A stretch of DNA of 64,000 bases from Sabulicella glaciei (lineage in GTDB: Bacteria > Pseudomonadota > Alphaproteobacteria > Acetobacterales > Acetobacteraceae): the NCBI RefSeq assembly GCF_026183895.1, contig NZ_JAPFQI010000004.1:124001-188000 (forward strand). The letters are read 5' to 3'. The notes beneath the pieces are model-generated. The model was given only the letters and a program-made list of their open reading frames with translations. It ran no database searches and was not told where the DNA came from. Below are positions 42,412 to 50,754 of this stretch, piece after piece. The position numbers and the translations under genes were made by a program. Position 1 is the first letter of the stretch, and each line of letters begins with the position of its first letter.

Positions 42412-43707
42412 TCAGTCGGTTCCCTGGACGTTCTTGGGCGCATAGCGTGCGAAGCGCACATCGGCCGTCTTCTCGTGCGCCAGCATCCCCTCCTCGTGAC
42501 AGATGCGGCCCATGATGGGCGCGATGCGGCGCGACGCGTCGTCGCTCAGCCGCTGCCACGTGACGGTCTTGATGAACTTCCCGACCCAGAGCCCGCCCGT
42601 GTACCGGGCGGCCCGTCCGGTCGGCAGGGTGTGGTTGGTGCCCACGCCCTTGTCGCCATAGGCAACGGTGGATTGCTCGCCGAGGAAAAGGCTGCCGTAG
42701 TTGCGCAGCCGGGCGAGAAACCAGTCGTCGCGCGCGGTCTGCACCTCCAGGTGCTCGGGCGCGTACTCGTCGCTGACCGTCGCGGCCTCCTCGTCGCTGT
42801 CCACGACGATGATCTCGCCCAGGCTTTCCCAGGCCTTGCCGGCGATGGCGGCGGTCGGCAGCGTCTCGAGCTGGAGGGCGATCTCCTTCAGCACGGTTTC
42901 GCCCAGCCGCGCGGAGGTGGTGACGAGCCAGGCCGGGCTGTCCGGCCCGTGCTCCGCCTGGCCGAGCAGGTCGGTGGCGACCAGGGCCGGATCGGCGCTG
43001 TCATCGGCAATCACCAGGATCTCCGTCGGGCCTGCCAGCAGGTCGATGCCCACCGTGCCGAAAAGCTGGCGCTTCGCTTCCGCCACGAAGGCATTGCCGG
43101 GGCCGGTAATCATGTCGCGGGACGTCATGCCAATGCAGCCAAAGGCCATGGAGGCGAGGGCCTGCACGCCGCCGATGCAGTAGATCTCGTCCGCGCCCGA
43201 GGCGTGCAGCGCATAGAGCGTCTGCGGATAGATGCCTTCCGCGTCGCGTGGCGGGGCCGCACCGACGACATGGCCGACGCCCGCGACCTTGGCCGTCGCC
43301 ACCGACATGATGGCGGCGGAGATCAGCGGATACTTGCCGCCCGGGATGTAGCAGCCCGCCTTGCCGACCGGGATCTGCTTCTGACCGAGGATGATGCCCG
43401 GCTCGATCTCCGTCTCGAACTCGCCGAGCGAGTCCCGCTGCGCCCTGGCGAAGTCGGTCACCCTGGCGTGGGCGTAGGCGAAATCCTCCTTGAAGGTCTC
43501 GGGCAGGTCGCGGGCGACGCGGCGGATCTGGTCCTCGCTGACGCGGAACTCGGGCGACTCCCAGCGGTCGAATTCGCGCGCGTAACGACGCACGGCGTCG
43601 TCGCGGTTGGCGGCGATGTCGTCCAGGATCTGCCGGACACGGTCCTCCAGCGCGCGCCGGTCGCCGGGCGCGGGAGGACGAGCCTGCTTCAGGTAGCGGC
43701 GCGCCAC
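42412..43707 (-). CDS. Histidinol dehydrogenase family protein, HpsN-like (candidate sulfopropanediol 3-dehydrogenase)
   Basis: This 431-residue zinc/NAD-dependent alcohol dehydrogenase has the HisD fold: VGKAGCYIPGGKYPLISAAI, GGVQALASMAFG, ITGPGNAFVAEAKRQLFG, DLLAGPTEILVIAD, DLLGQAEHGPDSPAWLVT and EYAPEHLEV. The C-terminal TLPTGRAARYTGGLWVGKFI differs from true HisD and recalls HpsN, which oxidises 2,3-dihydroxypropane-1-sulfonate. It heads the ABC operon, not a his operon. The GTG at 43707 has GGAGG upstream; a TTG at 43725 with AAGGA is the alternative start. Confidence 0.8.
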   Translation of the reverse strand: MARRYLKQARPPAPGDRRALEDRVRQILDDIAANRDDAVRRYAREFDRWESPEFRVSEDQIRRVARDLPETFKEDFAYAHARVTDFARAQRDSLGEFETEIEPGIILGQKQIPVGKAGCYIPGGKYPLISAAIMSVATAKVAGVGHVVGAAPPRDAEGIYPQTLYALHASGADEIYCIGGVQALASMAFGCIGMTSRDMITGPGNAFVAEAKRQLFGTVGIDLLAGPTEILVIADDSADPALVATDLLGQAEHGPDSPAWLVTTSARLGETVLKEIALQLETLPTAAIAGKAWESLGEIIVVDSDEEAATVSDEYAPEHLEVQTARDDWFLARLRNYGSLFLGEQSTVAYGDKGVGTNHTLPTGRAARYTGGLWVGKFIKTVTWQRLSDDASRRIAPIMGRICHEEGMLAHEKTADVRFARYAPKNVQGTD

Positions 43708-43884
43708 GCTTCCTCCATGCTTCAAGTGTCGTTCCTTGGGTGGCCTCTGGCCTCCGGCGCGCAGCCTAGACCTATCCCGGCGATGAACGAAAGTCCCAAC
43801 GCTGCGCGCTTCGCGTTGCGTCGCTGCCCTGGGCGGTTGCGCGGCCATGGCCTAGCCTCGCTCCGTCACCTCCGAGGTCGTCCG

Positions 43885-44697
43885 ATGAGCTTCTCCGCCC
43901 CACCGCGCCGTGCCGGCTTTGTTGAGCGCCCCGATTGCCGCATCGCTTACGAGGTGACGGGTAGCGGACCCGCCCTTGTCTTCGCGCACGGGCTGGGCGG
44001 AAACCTGATGTCGTGGTGGCAGCAGGTCGCGCATTTCGCGCCGCACCGTACCTGCGTCGCCTTCTCCCATCGCGGCTTCTTTCCTTCCACCGCGCCGGCG
44101 GGCGGGCCCGACCCGGCCGCCTATGCCGAGGATCTCGCCGCGCTGGTGGATCACCTCGGCCTCGGCGATATCAGCATCGTCTGCCAATCCATGGGCGGCT
44201 GGACCGGGGTGGAGTACGCGCTGCTGCGGCCGCACCGCGTGAAGGCGCTGGTTCTGGCGGCGACGGTCGGCTCGCTCGACCCGAACCTCGTCCCAGGAGC
44301 GATGTCGACGAAGCAGGAGGGGGCGGCCGCAGCGCTTCTCGCGCGGAACATGCACCCGGCCAGCGGCGCGCGGATGGCTGAGGAACAGCCGGCGCTGCAC
44401 CATCTCTACCATCACATTTTCGGGCTGACGCAGGGGTTCGACCGGGAAGCGGTGCGTGCCAAGCTCTACGCGCTGCGCACCCGCAAGGCGGCAGAACTGG
44501 CCGCCACCGGCTGCCCGGTGCTCTTCGTTCCCTCCGAGGAGGACGTGGTCCTGCCCTATTCGGGCGAGGCGATGGCCGCCGCCATCCCCGGCGCACACGC
44601 CGCGACGATCCGGCGCGCCGGCCATTCGGGCCATTTCGAGCGCGCGGCCGAGTTCAACGCGCTGGTCGAGCGCTTCCTTGACGATGTCGGCGGCTGA
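43885..44697 (+). CDS. Alpha/beta hydrolase
   Basis: This 270-residue hydrolase has an oxyanion strand FAHGLGGNLMSWW, nucleophile Ser in CQSMGGW (first Gly of GxSxG replaced by Cys), acid in PSEEDVVLP and His in RRAGHSGHFERA. The overall look is of 3-oxoadipate enol-lactonase/haloperoxidase-type members. It is divergent from the HpsN-like operon and convergent with Bug 5. Substrate not known. Confidence 0.85.
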   Translation: MSFSAPPRRAGFVERPDCRIAYEVTGSGPALVFAHGLGGNLMSWWQQVAHFAPHRTCVAFSHRGFFPSTAPAGGPDPAAYAEDLAALVDHLGLGDISIVCQSMGGWTGVEYALLRPHRVKALVLAATVGSLDPNLVPGAMSTKQEGAAAALLARNMHPASGARMAEEQPALHHLYHHIFGLTQGFDREAVRAKLYALRTRKAAELAATGCPVLFVPSEEDVVLPYSGEAMAAAIPGAHAATIRRAGHSGHFERAAEFNALVERFLDDVGG

Positions 44698-44712
44698 GGA
44701 GGCGACCGTCCC

Positions 44713-45699
44713 TTACGGATCGGCGCGGATGTTGCCGCGCTGGATCACGTCCTGCCACTTCGCCTTCTCGCGCGCCAGGCGCGCATCGCCCTCCTCAGGT
44801 GTCGAGCCGACATAGTCGAAGCCGAGATCGGTTAGGCGCTGCGCCACCTCGGGCGACTGCGCGGCATGACGCGCTGCGGCGTTCAGCCGCATCACAGGGC
44901 CATCGGGCGTCGCCTTCGGCACGGTCAGCATTGCCCAGGTATAGACCTCATAATCCGCGAGGCGCGGATCGCTTTCCGCCATGGTCGGCACGTCGGGGAA
45001 TTGCTGGATGCGGTTCGCGACCAGCGTGGCGAGGGGCCGCACCGCGCCGGATCGGATATGCGCCGTCGCGCCCGGCACGTCAGCGAAGATCATGGAGATC
45101 TCGCCAGCCAGCAGCGCGGTGATGGCGGGGCCGGTCCCACGATAAACGACATGGGTCAAATCCACGCCCATCATCAGCTTGTAGAGTTCGGCACCAAGAT
45201 GGAGCGGAGTGCCGATCCCTGCCGAGCCATAGTTGAGCCGCGCACCCTGCTCCTTCGCCATCGCGTGGAACCCGGCGATGTCGCGCGCCGGGCTGTCGGC
45301 GCGGACGATGAGGATGTAGGGCGAGATCGACACCAGGCAGGCGCAGCGGAGCGTCTCGACCGGGTCGAAGGGCATGGGCTGCAAGGTCAGCGGCGCGGTG
45401 AGGAAGGAGATCGACCCCATCAGCGCCGTGTAGCCATCGGGCCGCGCCTGGACGACCGCGCGAGTCCCGATGGTGGAGCCAGCGCCGGCGCGATTCTCCA
45501 CCGTGACCGGTTGGCCCAGGAACTCGCTCATCTTCGGGGCCAGCAGGCGCGCGCCGATGTCGGGCGTGCCGCCCGGCGCGAAGGGCACGATCATGTTGAC
45601 CGAACGCTCCGGCCAGCTCGCCTGGGCTTGCGCGACGGGTGCCAGCAGCGACAGGGCAGGCAGCGCGAGCGCGGTGCGACGCGGGAAACGATGGGTCAT
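44713..45699 (-). CDS. Bug/TctC-family periplasmic solute receptor 5
   Basis: This 328-residue receptor has leader MTHRFPRRTALALPALSLLA (APVAQA cleavage region), MIVPFAPGGTPDIGARLLAP, VENRAGAGSTIGTRA and HVVYRGTGPAITALLAGE. It follows another Bug gene on the same strand, 101 bases away with a hairpin between, so the two may be expressed at different levels. Confidence 0.9.
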   Translation of the reverse strand: MTHRFPRRTALALPALSLLAPVAQAQASWPERSVNMIVPFAPGGTPDIGARLLAPKMSEFLGQPVTVENRAGAGSTIGTRAVVQARPDGYTALMGSISFLTAPLTLQPMPFDPVETLRCACLVSISPYILIVRADSPARDIAGFHAMAKEQGARLNYGSAGIGTPLHLGAELYKLMMGVDLTHVVYRGTGPAITALLAGEISMIFADVPGATAHIRSGAVRPLATLVANRIQQFPDVPTMAESDPRLADYEVYTWAMLTVPKATPDGPVMRLNAAARHAAQSPEVAQRLTDLGFDYVGSTPEEGDARLAREKAKWQDVIQRGNIRADP

Positions 45700-45766
45700 T
45701 CCGTGTTCCTCCCTTCTTGCCTGACTTCGGCAGGGCGCGAGCCTGCTTCCAGCCCCGAAGAATACA

Positions 45767-45792
45767 GCGCGGCGGCCAGGAAGCCGCCGCGC
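45767..45792 (-). terminator. Hairpin between the Bug 6 and Bug 5 genes
   Basis: GCGCGGCGGC pairs with GCCGCCGCGC (10 bp, 6-base loop), 9 bases after the Bug 6 stop; the minus strand continues TGTATTCTTC with no clean T-run. It is possibly a weak terminator or a 3' stabiliser. Confidence 0.45.
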
Positions 45793-45800
45793 CTGCAAGC

Positions 45801-46781
45801 CTACTCGGGGCGCACGCCCGCTGCGCGCAGGATCGTGGTGAAGCGATCCATGCTTTCACGGATGAGGTTCACCACCTGCTCGGGCGTCTCGTAGCCCGCG
45901 CGGGGCGACACCCCGGCCATCTCGTTGAGCTTCGCCGCGTTCTGCTGGATCGAATCGCGGAACGCCGCGCTCAGCGCAGCTACCACGGGCGCCGGCGTGC
46001 CGACGGGGGCCAGGACGGGGAAATACTCCTCGAGGACCACGGCGGGCATGCCGGCTTCCGGCGCACTTGGCACGTCGGGCAAGGCGGGGACGCGCTGCTC
46101 GGCGAGGACGGCGAGCGGACGTAGTCCGCCGCCGCGCGTCTGTCCGATCGAGGAGGCCATGGTCGGTGTGCCGAGCTGCGCCTCGCCGGCCAGCAGCGCG
46201 GCGACGCTCGGACCGCCGCCGCGATAATGCACGAACTCGACCTCCACCTGGGAACTCGACCGGAACAACTCGGCGGCGACATGGACACCGCTACCGATGC
46301 CGGCGGTGGCCAGGTTATAGCGCCCGGGATTGGCCTTCAGGAGGGCCAGCAATTCCTGCGCATTGCGCGCGGGCAGCTGCGGGTTGGCGACCAGCACGTA
46401 GGGCGAGAACCCGGCCACGGCCACGCCGACGAAGTCGTTGATCGTGTTGTAGGGGACGCGAGCGACGATCGCGGGAACCGTCGGATGGGAACTGTTGATC
46501 AGCAGCGTGTAGCCATCCGGCGCGGCGCGGGCGACGACCTCGGCGCCGATCACGCTCCCGGCGCCGGCGCGGTTCTCGATCACCACCGGCTGACCCAGGA
46601 TCTGTCCCGCCGTTTCCGCGACGATCCGCCCGACGATGTCGTTCGAGCCGCCCGGGGCGAAGGGAACGACAAGGCGGATGGGACGCGTGGGCCGCCAGGC
46701 TGCATCGGACTGCGCGCGCAGGGCGGAAGGCGCGAAGCCGGCGGCTAGGGCAAGGGACAAGGCGCTGCGGCGAGTTGGCAC
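45801..46781 (-). CDS. Bug/TctC-family periplasmic solute receptor 6
   Basis: This 326-residue receptor has leader PTRRSALSLALAAGFAPSAL (cleavage near RAQS), LVVPFAPGGSNDIVGRIVAE, IENRAGAGSVIGAEVVA and VHYRGGGPSVAALLAGE. The start is GTG with AGGGAG nine bases upstream. It is divergent from the RraA-type aldolase gene, so the ligand may feed that pathway. Confidence 0.9.
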   Translation of the reverse strand: MPTRRSALSLALAAGFAPSALRAQSDAAWRPTRPIRLVVPFAPGGSNDIVGRIVAETAGQILGQPVVIENRAGAGSVIGAEVVARAAPDGYTLLINSSHPTVPAIVARVPYNTINDFVGVAVAGFSPYVLVANPQLPARNAQELLALLKANPGRYNLATAGIGSGVHVAAELFRSSSQVEVEFVHYRGGGPSVAALLAGEAQLGTPTMASSIGQTRGGGLRPLAVLAEQRVPALPDVPSAPEAGMPAVVLEEYFPVLAPVGTPAPVVAALSAAFRDSIQQNAAKLNEMAGVSPRAGYETPEQVVNLIRESMDRFTTILRAAGVRPE

Positions 46782-46993
46782 GATGGACGTCTCCCTGTGG
46801 TCGGCCGCGCCCTTTCTCGCGGCGCGGCAAGTCTTTGACCGAACCATATCCCGATCGGGAGGCAATGCGAGGCGGAATTTGCCCGGGCCGCCAGGAGCAG
46901 CGAGGCTGGCGGAGCGGCGCGAAGCCGCTAGTGTTCGAGAGGACCCATCGCCCGGCGTGGTCCCTCGCGCCCGGTTCCGCGTGGAGTGAGACG

Positions 46994-47677
46994 ATGCTAC
47001 ACGATCCGCCCCTCTTGACGATCCATCGCGGCCACCGCCGCCCCGACAGGTCGCTCGTCGAGGCCTTTCGGAGCGCCCAGACCTCGCATCTCTGCGACGC
47101 CATGGATGGGCGCGGTGCCCTCGACCACCGCATCAAGCCGCTGGATCCGGGAAACGCCGCCTTCGCAGGGCCCGCGATGACCGGCTGGGCCTCGCCCGCC
47201 GACGTGGTCGGCATGTTCGGCGCGCTGGCGGAGGCGGAGCCCGGTGACGTGCTGGTGGTGGCCTGCGACGCCTTTGCCGGCACGGCCGTGCTGGGTGACC
47301 TAGCCGCGGGCATGATGCGCAACAAGGGCTGCGCGGCCTTCGTGACGGATGGGCTGGCGCGGGACCGCGCGGGCATCCTCGAGACGGGGCTGCCGGTCTT
47401 TGCCGCCGGGATCAGCCCAAACTCGCCGGCGCGGAAGGGGCTGGGCGTGGTCGGGCTGCCGGTGACGCTCGGCGGGGTGCAGGTGAAGCCCGGCGACATC
47501 CTGGTCGGCGACGCGGATGGCGTGGTCGTGGTGCCGCTCGACCGCGCCGAAGCGGTGCTCAAGGCGCTGGGTCAGGTCCGTGCGGCGGAGGAGAACGCCA
47601 TCCGCCGCGTGGCGGAGGGCGCTGTCATGACGCCCACGATGGAGCCGATCCTCGCCGCCGCACGGGTCCTTGGCTGA
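46994..47677 (+). CDS. RraA-family protein (4-hydroxy-4-methyl-2-oxoglutarate aldolase-like)
   Basis: This 227-residue protein shares the fold of RraA and class II HMG/CHA aldolases, which split 4-hydroxy-2-oxo acids in protocatechuate/gallate breakdown. Key segments are the metal/substrate site FVTDGLARDRAGI and GDILVGDADGVVVVPLDRAE, with SHLCDAMDGRGALDH near the N-terminus. Some relatives are only RNase E regulators, but the catabolic setting favours an aldolase. Its end overlaps the read-through tail of the convergent hydratase gene. Confidence 0.83.
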   Translation: MLHDPPLLTIHRGHRRPDRSLVEAFRSAQTSHLCDAMDGRGALDHRIKPLDPGNAAFAGPAMTGWASPADVVGMFGALAEAEPGDVLVVACDAFAGTAVLGDLAAGMMRNKGCAAFVTDGLARDRAGILETGLPVFAAGISPNSPARKGLGVVGLPVTLGGVQVKPGDILVGDADGVVVVPLDRAEAVLKALGQVRAAEENAIRRVAEGAVMTPTMEPILAAARVLG

Positions 47678-48479
47678 AGGGGCTCAGGACGCGGACAGCC
47701 TCATGCTGACGCGGCCGAGGGCGCCGTACTCCGGCCACCACCTCGTCGCCCGGCGCGACCTCCAGTGGAACGATGCAGGTGCCGGTGGTCACGACCTGCC
47801 CGGCGGCGAGGGTGACGCCGTGGCGCGACAACTCGTTCGCAATCCAGGTCAGCGCGAGGCGCGGATCGCTGAGCACGTTCGAACCACGCCCCTCCCGCTC
47901 AGGCTGCCCTGAGACGCGCGCGGTGACGCGATGCGCCGCGAGGTCGATGCCGCGCCAATCCGCGGTCGCCTCCGGCCCCAGTACGAACTGATGTGCGCAG
48001 GCATTGTCCGCGATGAGTTGCGCCGCGCCTGCGGTCGCGAACTCCGTGAAGCGCGAGTCCGGTATCTCGATGGCCGTGTGCAGGGCGGCGACGGCGTCGA
48101 GCACCTCATCCACCGAATAGGTCTCCGTGCGGGGAGGCAGGGGGCGGGCCATGCGGAAGGCGAACTCGGCCTCGGCCACGCGCATGCGGTTCGCGCCGAA
48201 CGGCAAACTCGCGCCGTCCGCATGCACCATCTCCGCGAGGAGACGCCCGGCCATGGGACCGTCCACGCCGATATGCTGCTGCCCCGCCGCGCTGGTCGCA
48301 GCAATCTTCCAGCCCCAGAGCGGCTTCCCGCTCAGTCTTTCGATCTGCGCCTGGAGCGCGTAGCCCTCGGCGCGGCTGGAGGGGCGCAGCTTCTCGGGCA
48401 GGGCTGGCAGCACCGTGCCGTCTCGCCAATGGCGGACCAGCAATTCCGATGCTTCCCGTGCCCGCGTGGCATCCATCAT
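47625..48479 (-). pseudogene. 2-oxopent-4-enoate hydratase-type (FAH superfamily) gene with a C-terminal frameshift
   Basis: The open frame encodes 284 residues. It matches 2-keto-4-pentenoate hydratases (MhpD type) up to VAPGDEVVA: LWGWKIAATSAAGQQHIGVD, AEAEFAFRMARPLPP, HTAIEIPDSRF, VLSDPRLALTWIANELSRHG, VVTTGTCIVPLEV. There the expected ending EYGALGRVSMRL is present in the next frame, ending at a TGA at 47684, so one extra base sits at about 47731-47732. As read, the protein instead gets a 30-residue foreign tail that runs into the aldolase gene. It could be a real mutation or a sequencing error; the catalytic core is intact, so activity may survive. The ATG at 48479 has GGAG 7 bases upstream. 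Confidence 0.8.
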
Positions 48480-48537
48480 ATGCCTTCTCCTCAGAGGCCT
48501 GCCTGCACGATCGCGCTGGCTGCCCTTCCATGCTCCA

Positions 48538-48660
48538 TCATCGCCGCGGACGGAAGAAGGGCCGGATTTCCTCGGCGGGGGCGTCGGGTCGTTCGAATGC
48601 GGCGACGTGGCCGTCGCGTTCCATCACGCTCCAGCAGCGGAACTCCCCCAGGCGCGTGAG
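48538..48660 (-). pseudogene. Remnant of an epoxide-hydrolase-like alpha/beta hydrolase
   Basis: About 38 codons at the end of a minus-strand frame read RLGEFRCWSVMERDGHVAAF, then ERPDAPAEEIRPFFRPRR and a stop. This is the C-terminal His region (GGHFAAFEQPE-type) and last helix of epoxide-hydrolase-like proteins. The catalytic His is kept, but nothing upstream to 48733 continues the family, so only the tail of a gene survives. It lies between the hydratase and the end of the inositol cluster. Confidence 0.6.
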
Positions 48661-48733
48661 GCGAGCGAGGGCGGATGGACGGCGCCGAGGCGTGAGGAAG
48701 CAGAAGCGCCTCGGTTGCCACTCTGTGCAGCGA

Positions 48734-49531
48734 TCATCGAGTGCCCCGCTCGTCAACTCGCGAGGCAGCCTGCGATGGCCTTGATGCCGAAGTGGCTTTG
48801 CCCCTTACGGAAGGAAAGAACGCGGCTGGCAGAACGCCGTCCAGCCTGAACCGCTCCTCCTCGCCCGCTGCGTCCAGCGCCGCGTCCAGTTCGGCAGGGC
48901 CGCCGAACTGGAAGCCAAGCTGAGTGACGTACGAGTGACAGGCGCGGCGGCGCGCGGCCGCGTTGCACGCGACCTTCATCTCAGGCAGATGGTTCAGCGG
49001 GACGGGGCGTGCCGGGTGGCTGTGCGGCCGTGCCGCGTAGGGCCAGTCCTCCCAGTGCAGCAGGGGCAATCCGAGCGGCCGCACCAGGGCCGCGGCGCGC
49101 AGCAGCTGCACGTGATCCACGTGGCCGCCAATGGCCTGGGGCATCAGCCAAAGGTCAGCGGGTGGCAGGGCGCTCAGCGCCGGGGCTAGCGCGAGATGCA
49201 CCGCGTCGTCCTCCCGCACCTGGGCGAACAGCGCCGAGGCATCGGCATAGCCGCGATGCGGAGCTTCGCGAAAGGGAAGGTGCAGCGCCGCCGCCCCCAA
49301 AGCCGCGCAGGCGGCCAAATCCTCGGCCCGGCGCAGCGCCATGTAGTCGGCATCGTCGGGAAGGCCCTTGTCGCGTTGGCATTCCAGCGCGAAGCCTCGC
49401 GGATTGGGTACGGAGGCCGTGAACGCCGTCACCACCAGGACCCGCCACCCTGCCGCCGCCATGCGGGCCAGCGTGCCGCCACAGGAGAAGGCGGCGTCGT
49501 CCAGGTGCGGCGAGAGAGCGAGGGCGATCAC
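48734..49531 (-). CDS. PIG-L family de-N-acetylase
   Basis: This 265-residue zinc hydrolase removes acetyl groups from N-acetylglucosamine conjugates in family members such as MshB and BshB. The metal/base motif PHLDDAAFSCGG (H9, D11, D12) and the second motif HVDH (137-140) are intact. LPFREAPHRGY is also typical. Its C-terminal 30 residues (after LPAAFFPSVRGK) look unrelated to the family and may come from the decayed DNA downstream. The start is GTG, in a GTGA overlap with the GT4 gene; this is the last gene of the cluster. Confidence 0.9.
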   Translation of the reverse strand: MIALALSPHLDDAAFSCGGTLARMAAAGWRVLVVTAFTASVPNPRGFALECQRDKGLPDDADYMALRRAEDLAACAALGAAALHLPFREAPHRGYADASALFAQVREDDAVHLALAPALSALPPADLWLMPQAIGGHVDHVQLLRAAALVRPLGLPLLHWEDWPYAARPHSHPARPVPLNHLPEMKVACNAAARRRACHSYVTQLGFQFGGPAELDAALDAAGEEERFRLDGVLPAAFFPSVRGKATSASRPSQAASRVDERGTR

Positions 49532-50754
49532 AGAAGATGGGGCGCGGCGATGAAGCGGCAGGACGGGTCCAGCGGCAGCACCGGGTCGACCGGCTCCCGG
49601 CGCGGCGCGGCGCGCACGCGGTCGTAGCTGTCCATGATGAGGCGCCCCACCGCCGCCCAGGAATAAGTGGCGCGGCACTCGGCCAGAGCGGCCTCTGCGA
49701 AGCGGCGCCGCAGCGCGCCATCCTCGATCATCCGGCGCAGCGCCGCAGCCAGGGCCGGTACGTCGCCGGGATCCACCAGCAGCGCATTCTCGCCGTCGCG
49801 CAGACAGTCCACCACCCCCACGGCGCGGCAGGACACGCAGGGAAGGCCGCTGGCCATCGCTTCCAAGATGGTGTTGGAAAATCCCTCGGCATGGGTGGGC
49901 GAAACGAAGACGTCGCCCATGGCGTAGACTGCCGCCGCCTCGGCATAGTCGGCGTAGCCGGTGAAGCGCACCGGGACCCTCAGCTCCGCCGCAAGCTCCT
50001 TGGCCGCATGGAGGTCGGGGCCGATGCCCGAATACACGGCCGCGAAGGGCACGCCCTGTGCCTGCAGCAGCGCCAGCGCATGCAGCATGTCCAGCGCGCC
50101 TTTCCGCCGGTCCACCCGGCCGTGGTACAGCAGCCGCACCGGGTCCGCCGCCGCGCCCGGCGGCTTGTGCGGGCGGAAGCGCGCCACCTCCACCGCGCCG
50201 GGGACGATGGTGAACAGGCTGCGCGGCACGCCGAGCCGCTCGACCACCTCCTGCGCGAAGCTTTCGCAGCCGATCAGCACGGCATCCGCCCCATGCAGCA
50301 CGCGCTCCATCGCCACGCGATGCGTCTCGCAGCAGGAGCCGACCCAATGGCCGTCGCCGCCTTGGATGGACACCACGGTGGGCACGCCGATCTCCCGCGC
50401 TGCCAGCAGCACCGCCCAGCCATTGGGGTAGCCGTACTGCGCGTGCAGCACGTCGAAGGGCGCGCGCGCGTGCTCGGCCAGGATGGCGTCGCGCATCGCC
50501 CGGACGTCGCGGTCGAAATCGGCGCCGCCCGGCGCCTCCTCGCCATGTGCCTGTAGGCCGATAACGCGCACGCCCGGCACCGGCGGCGGGGGGCCGCCGC
50601 CATAGATGCCGGTGCCGGCCGCATCGCCCCGGTACTGGCTCACCATGGTGACGTCGTGGCCCGCCGACACCAGCTCGCCCAGCAGGTTCAGCGCATAGGC
50701 GCTCATTCCGGAGATGGCGGGAAAGAAGCGGCGGGAGCAGAACAGGACGCGCAT
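49528..50754 (-). CDS. GT4-family glycosyltransferase
   Basis: This 408-residue GT-B enzyme has N-terminal MRVLFCSRRFFPAISGMSAY, YHGRVDRRKGALDMLHAL in the nucleotide-sugar domain and the E(x7)E motif EGFSNTILE followed by AMASGLPCVSC. It is the same family as MshA, BshA and many phosphatidylinositol or LPS transferases. In this operon the likely acceptor is an inositol derivative made by the upstream genes; the donor may be UDP-GlcNAc given the PIG-L gene after it. TGATG overlap with the isomerase-like gene. Confidence 0.9.
   Translation of the reverse strand: MRVLFCSRRFFPAISGMSAYALNLLGELVSAGHDVTMVSQYRGDAAGTGIYGGGPPPPVPGVRVIGLQAHGEEAPGGADFDRDVRAMRDAILAEHARAPFDVLHAQYGYPNGWAVLLAAREIGVPTVVSIQGGDGHWVGSCCETHRVAMERVLHGADAVLIGCESFAQEVVERLGVPRSLFTIVPGAVEVARFRPHKPPGAAADPVRLLYHGRVDRRKGALDMLHALALLQAQGVPFAAVYSGIGPDLHAAKELAAELRVPVRFTGYADYAEAAAVYAMGDVFVSPTHAEGFSNTILEAMASGLPCVSCRAVGVVDCLRDGENALLVDPGDVPALAAALRRMIEDGALRRRFAEAALAECRATYSWAAVGRLIMDSYDRVRAAPRREPVDPVLPLDPSCRFIAAPHLL

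Noticed and set aside
42412-43707. Assignment of the HisD-family gene as true histidine biosynthesis hisD
   Set aside because: No his genes are adjacent, it heads an ABC importer operon, and the C-terminal block differs from HisD proper.
48415-48849. Plus-strand frames near the end of the PIG-L gene
   Set aside because: Low-complexity translation, no SD, and the minus strand carries the PIG-L end and a recognisable hydrolase remnant.
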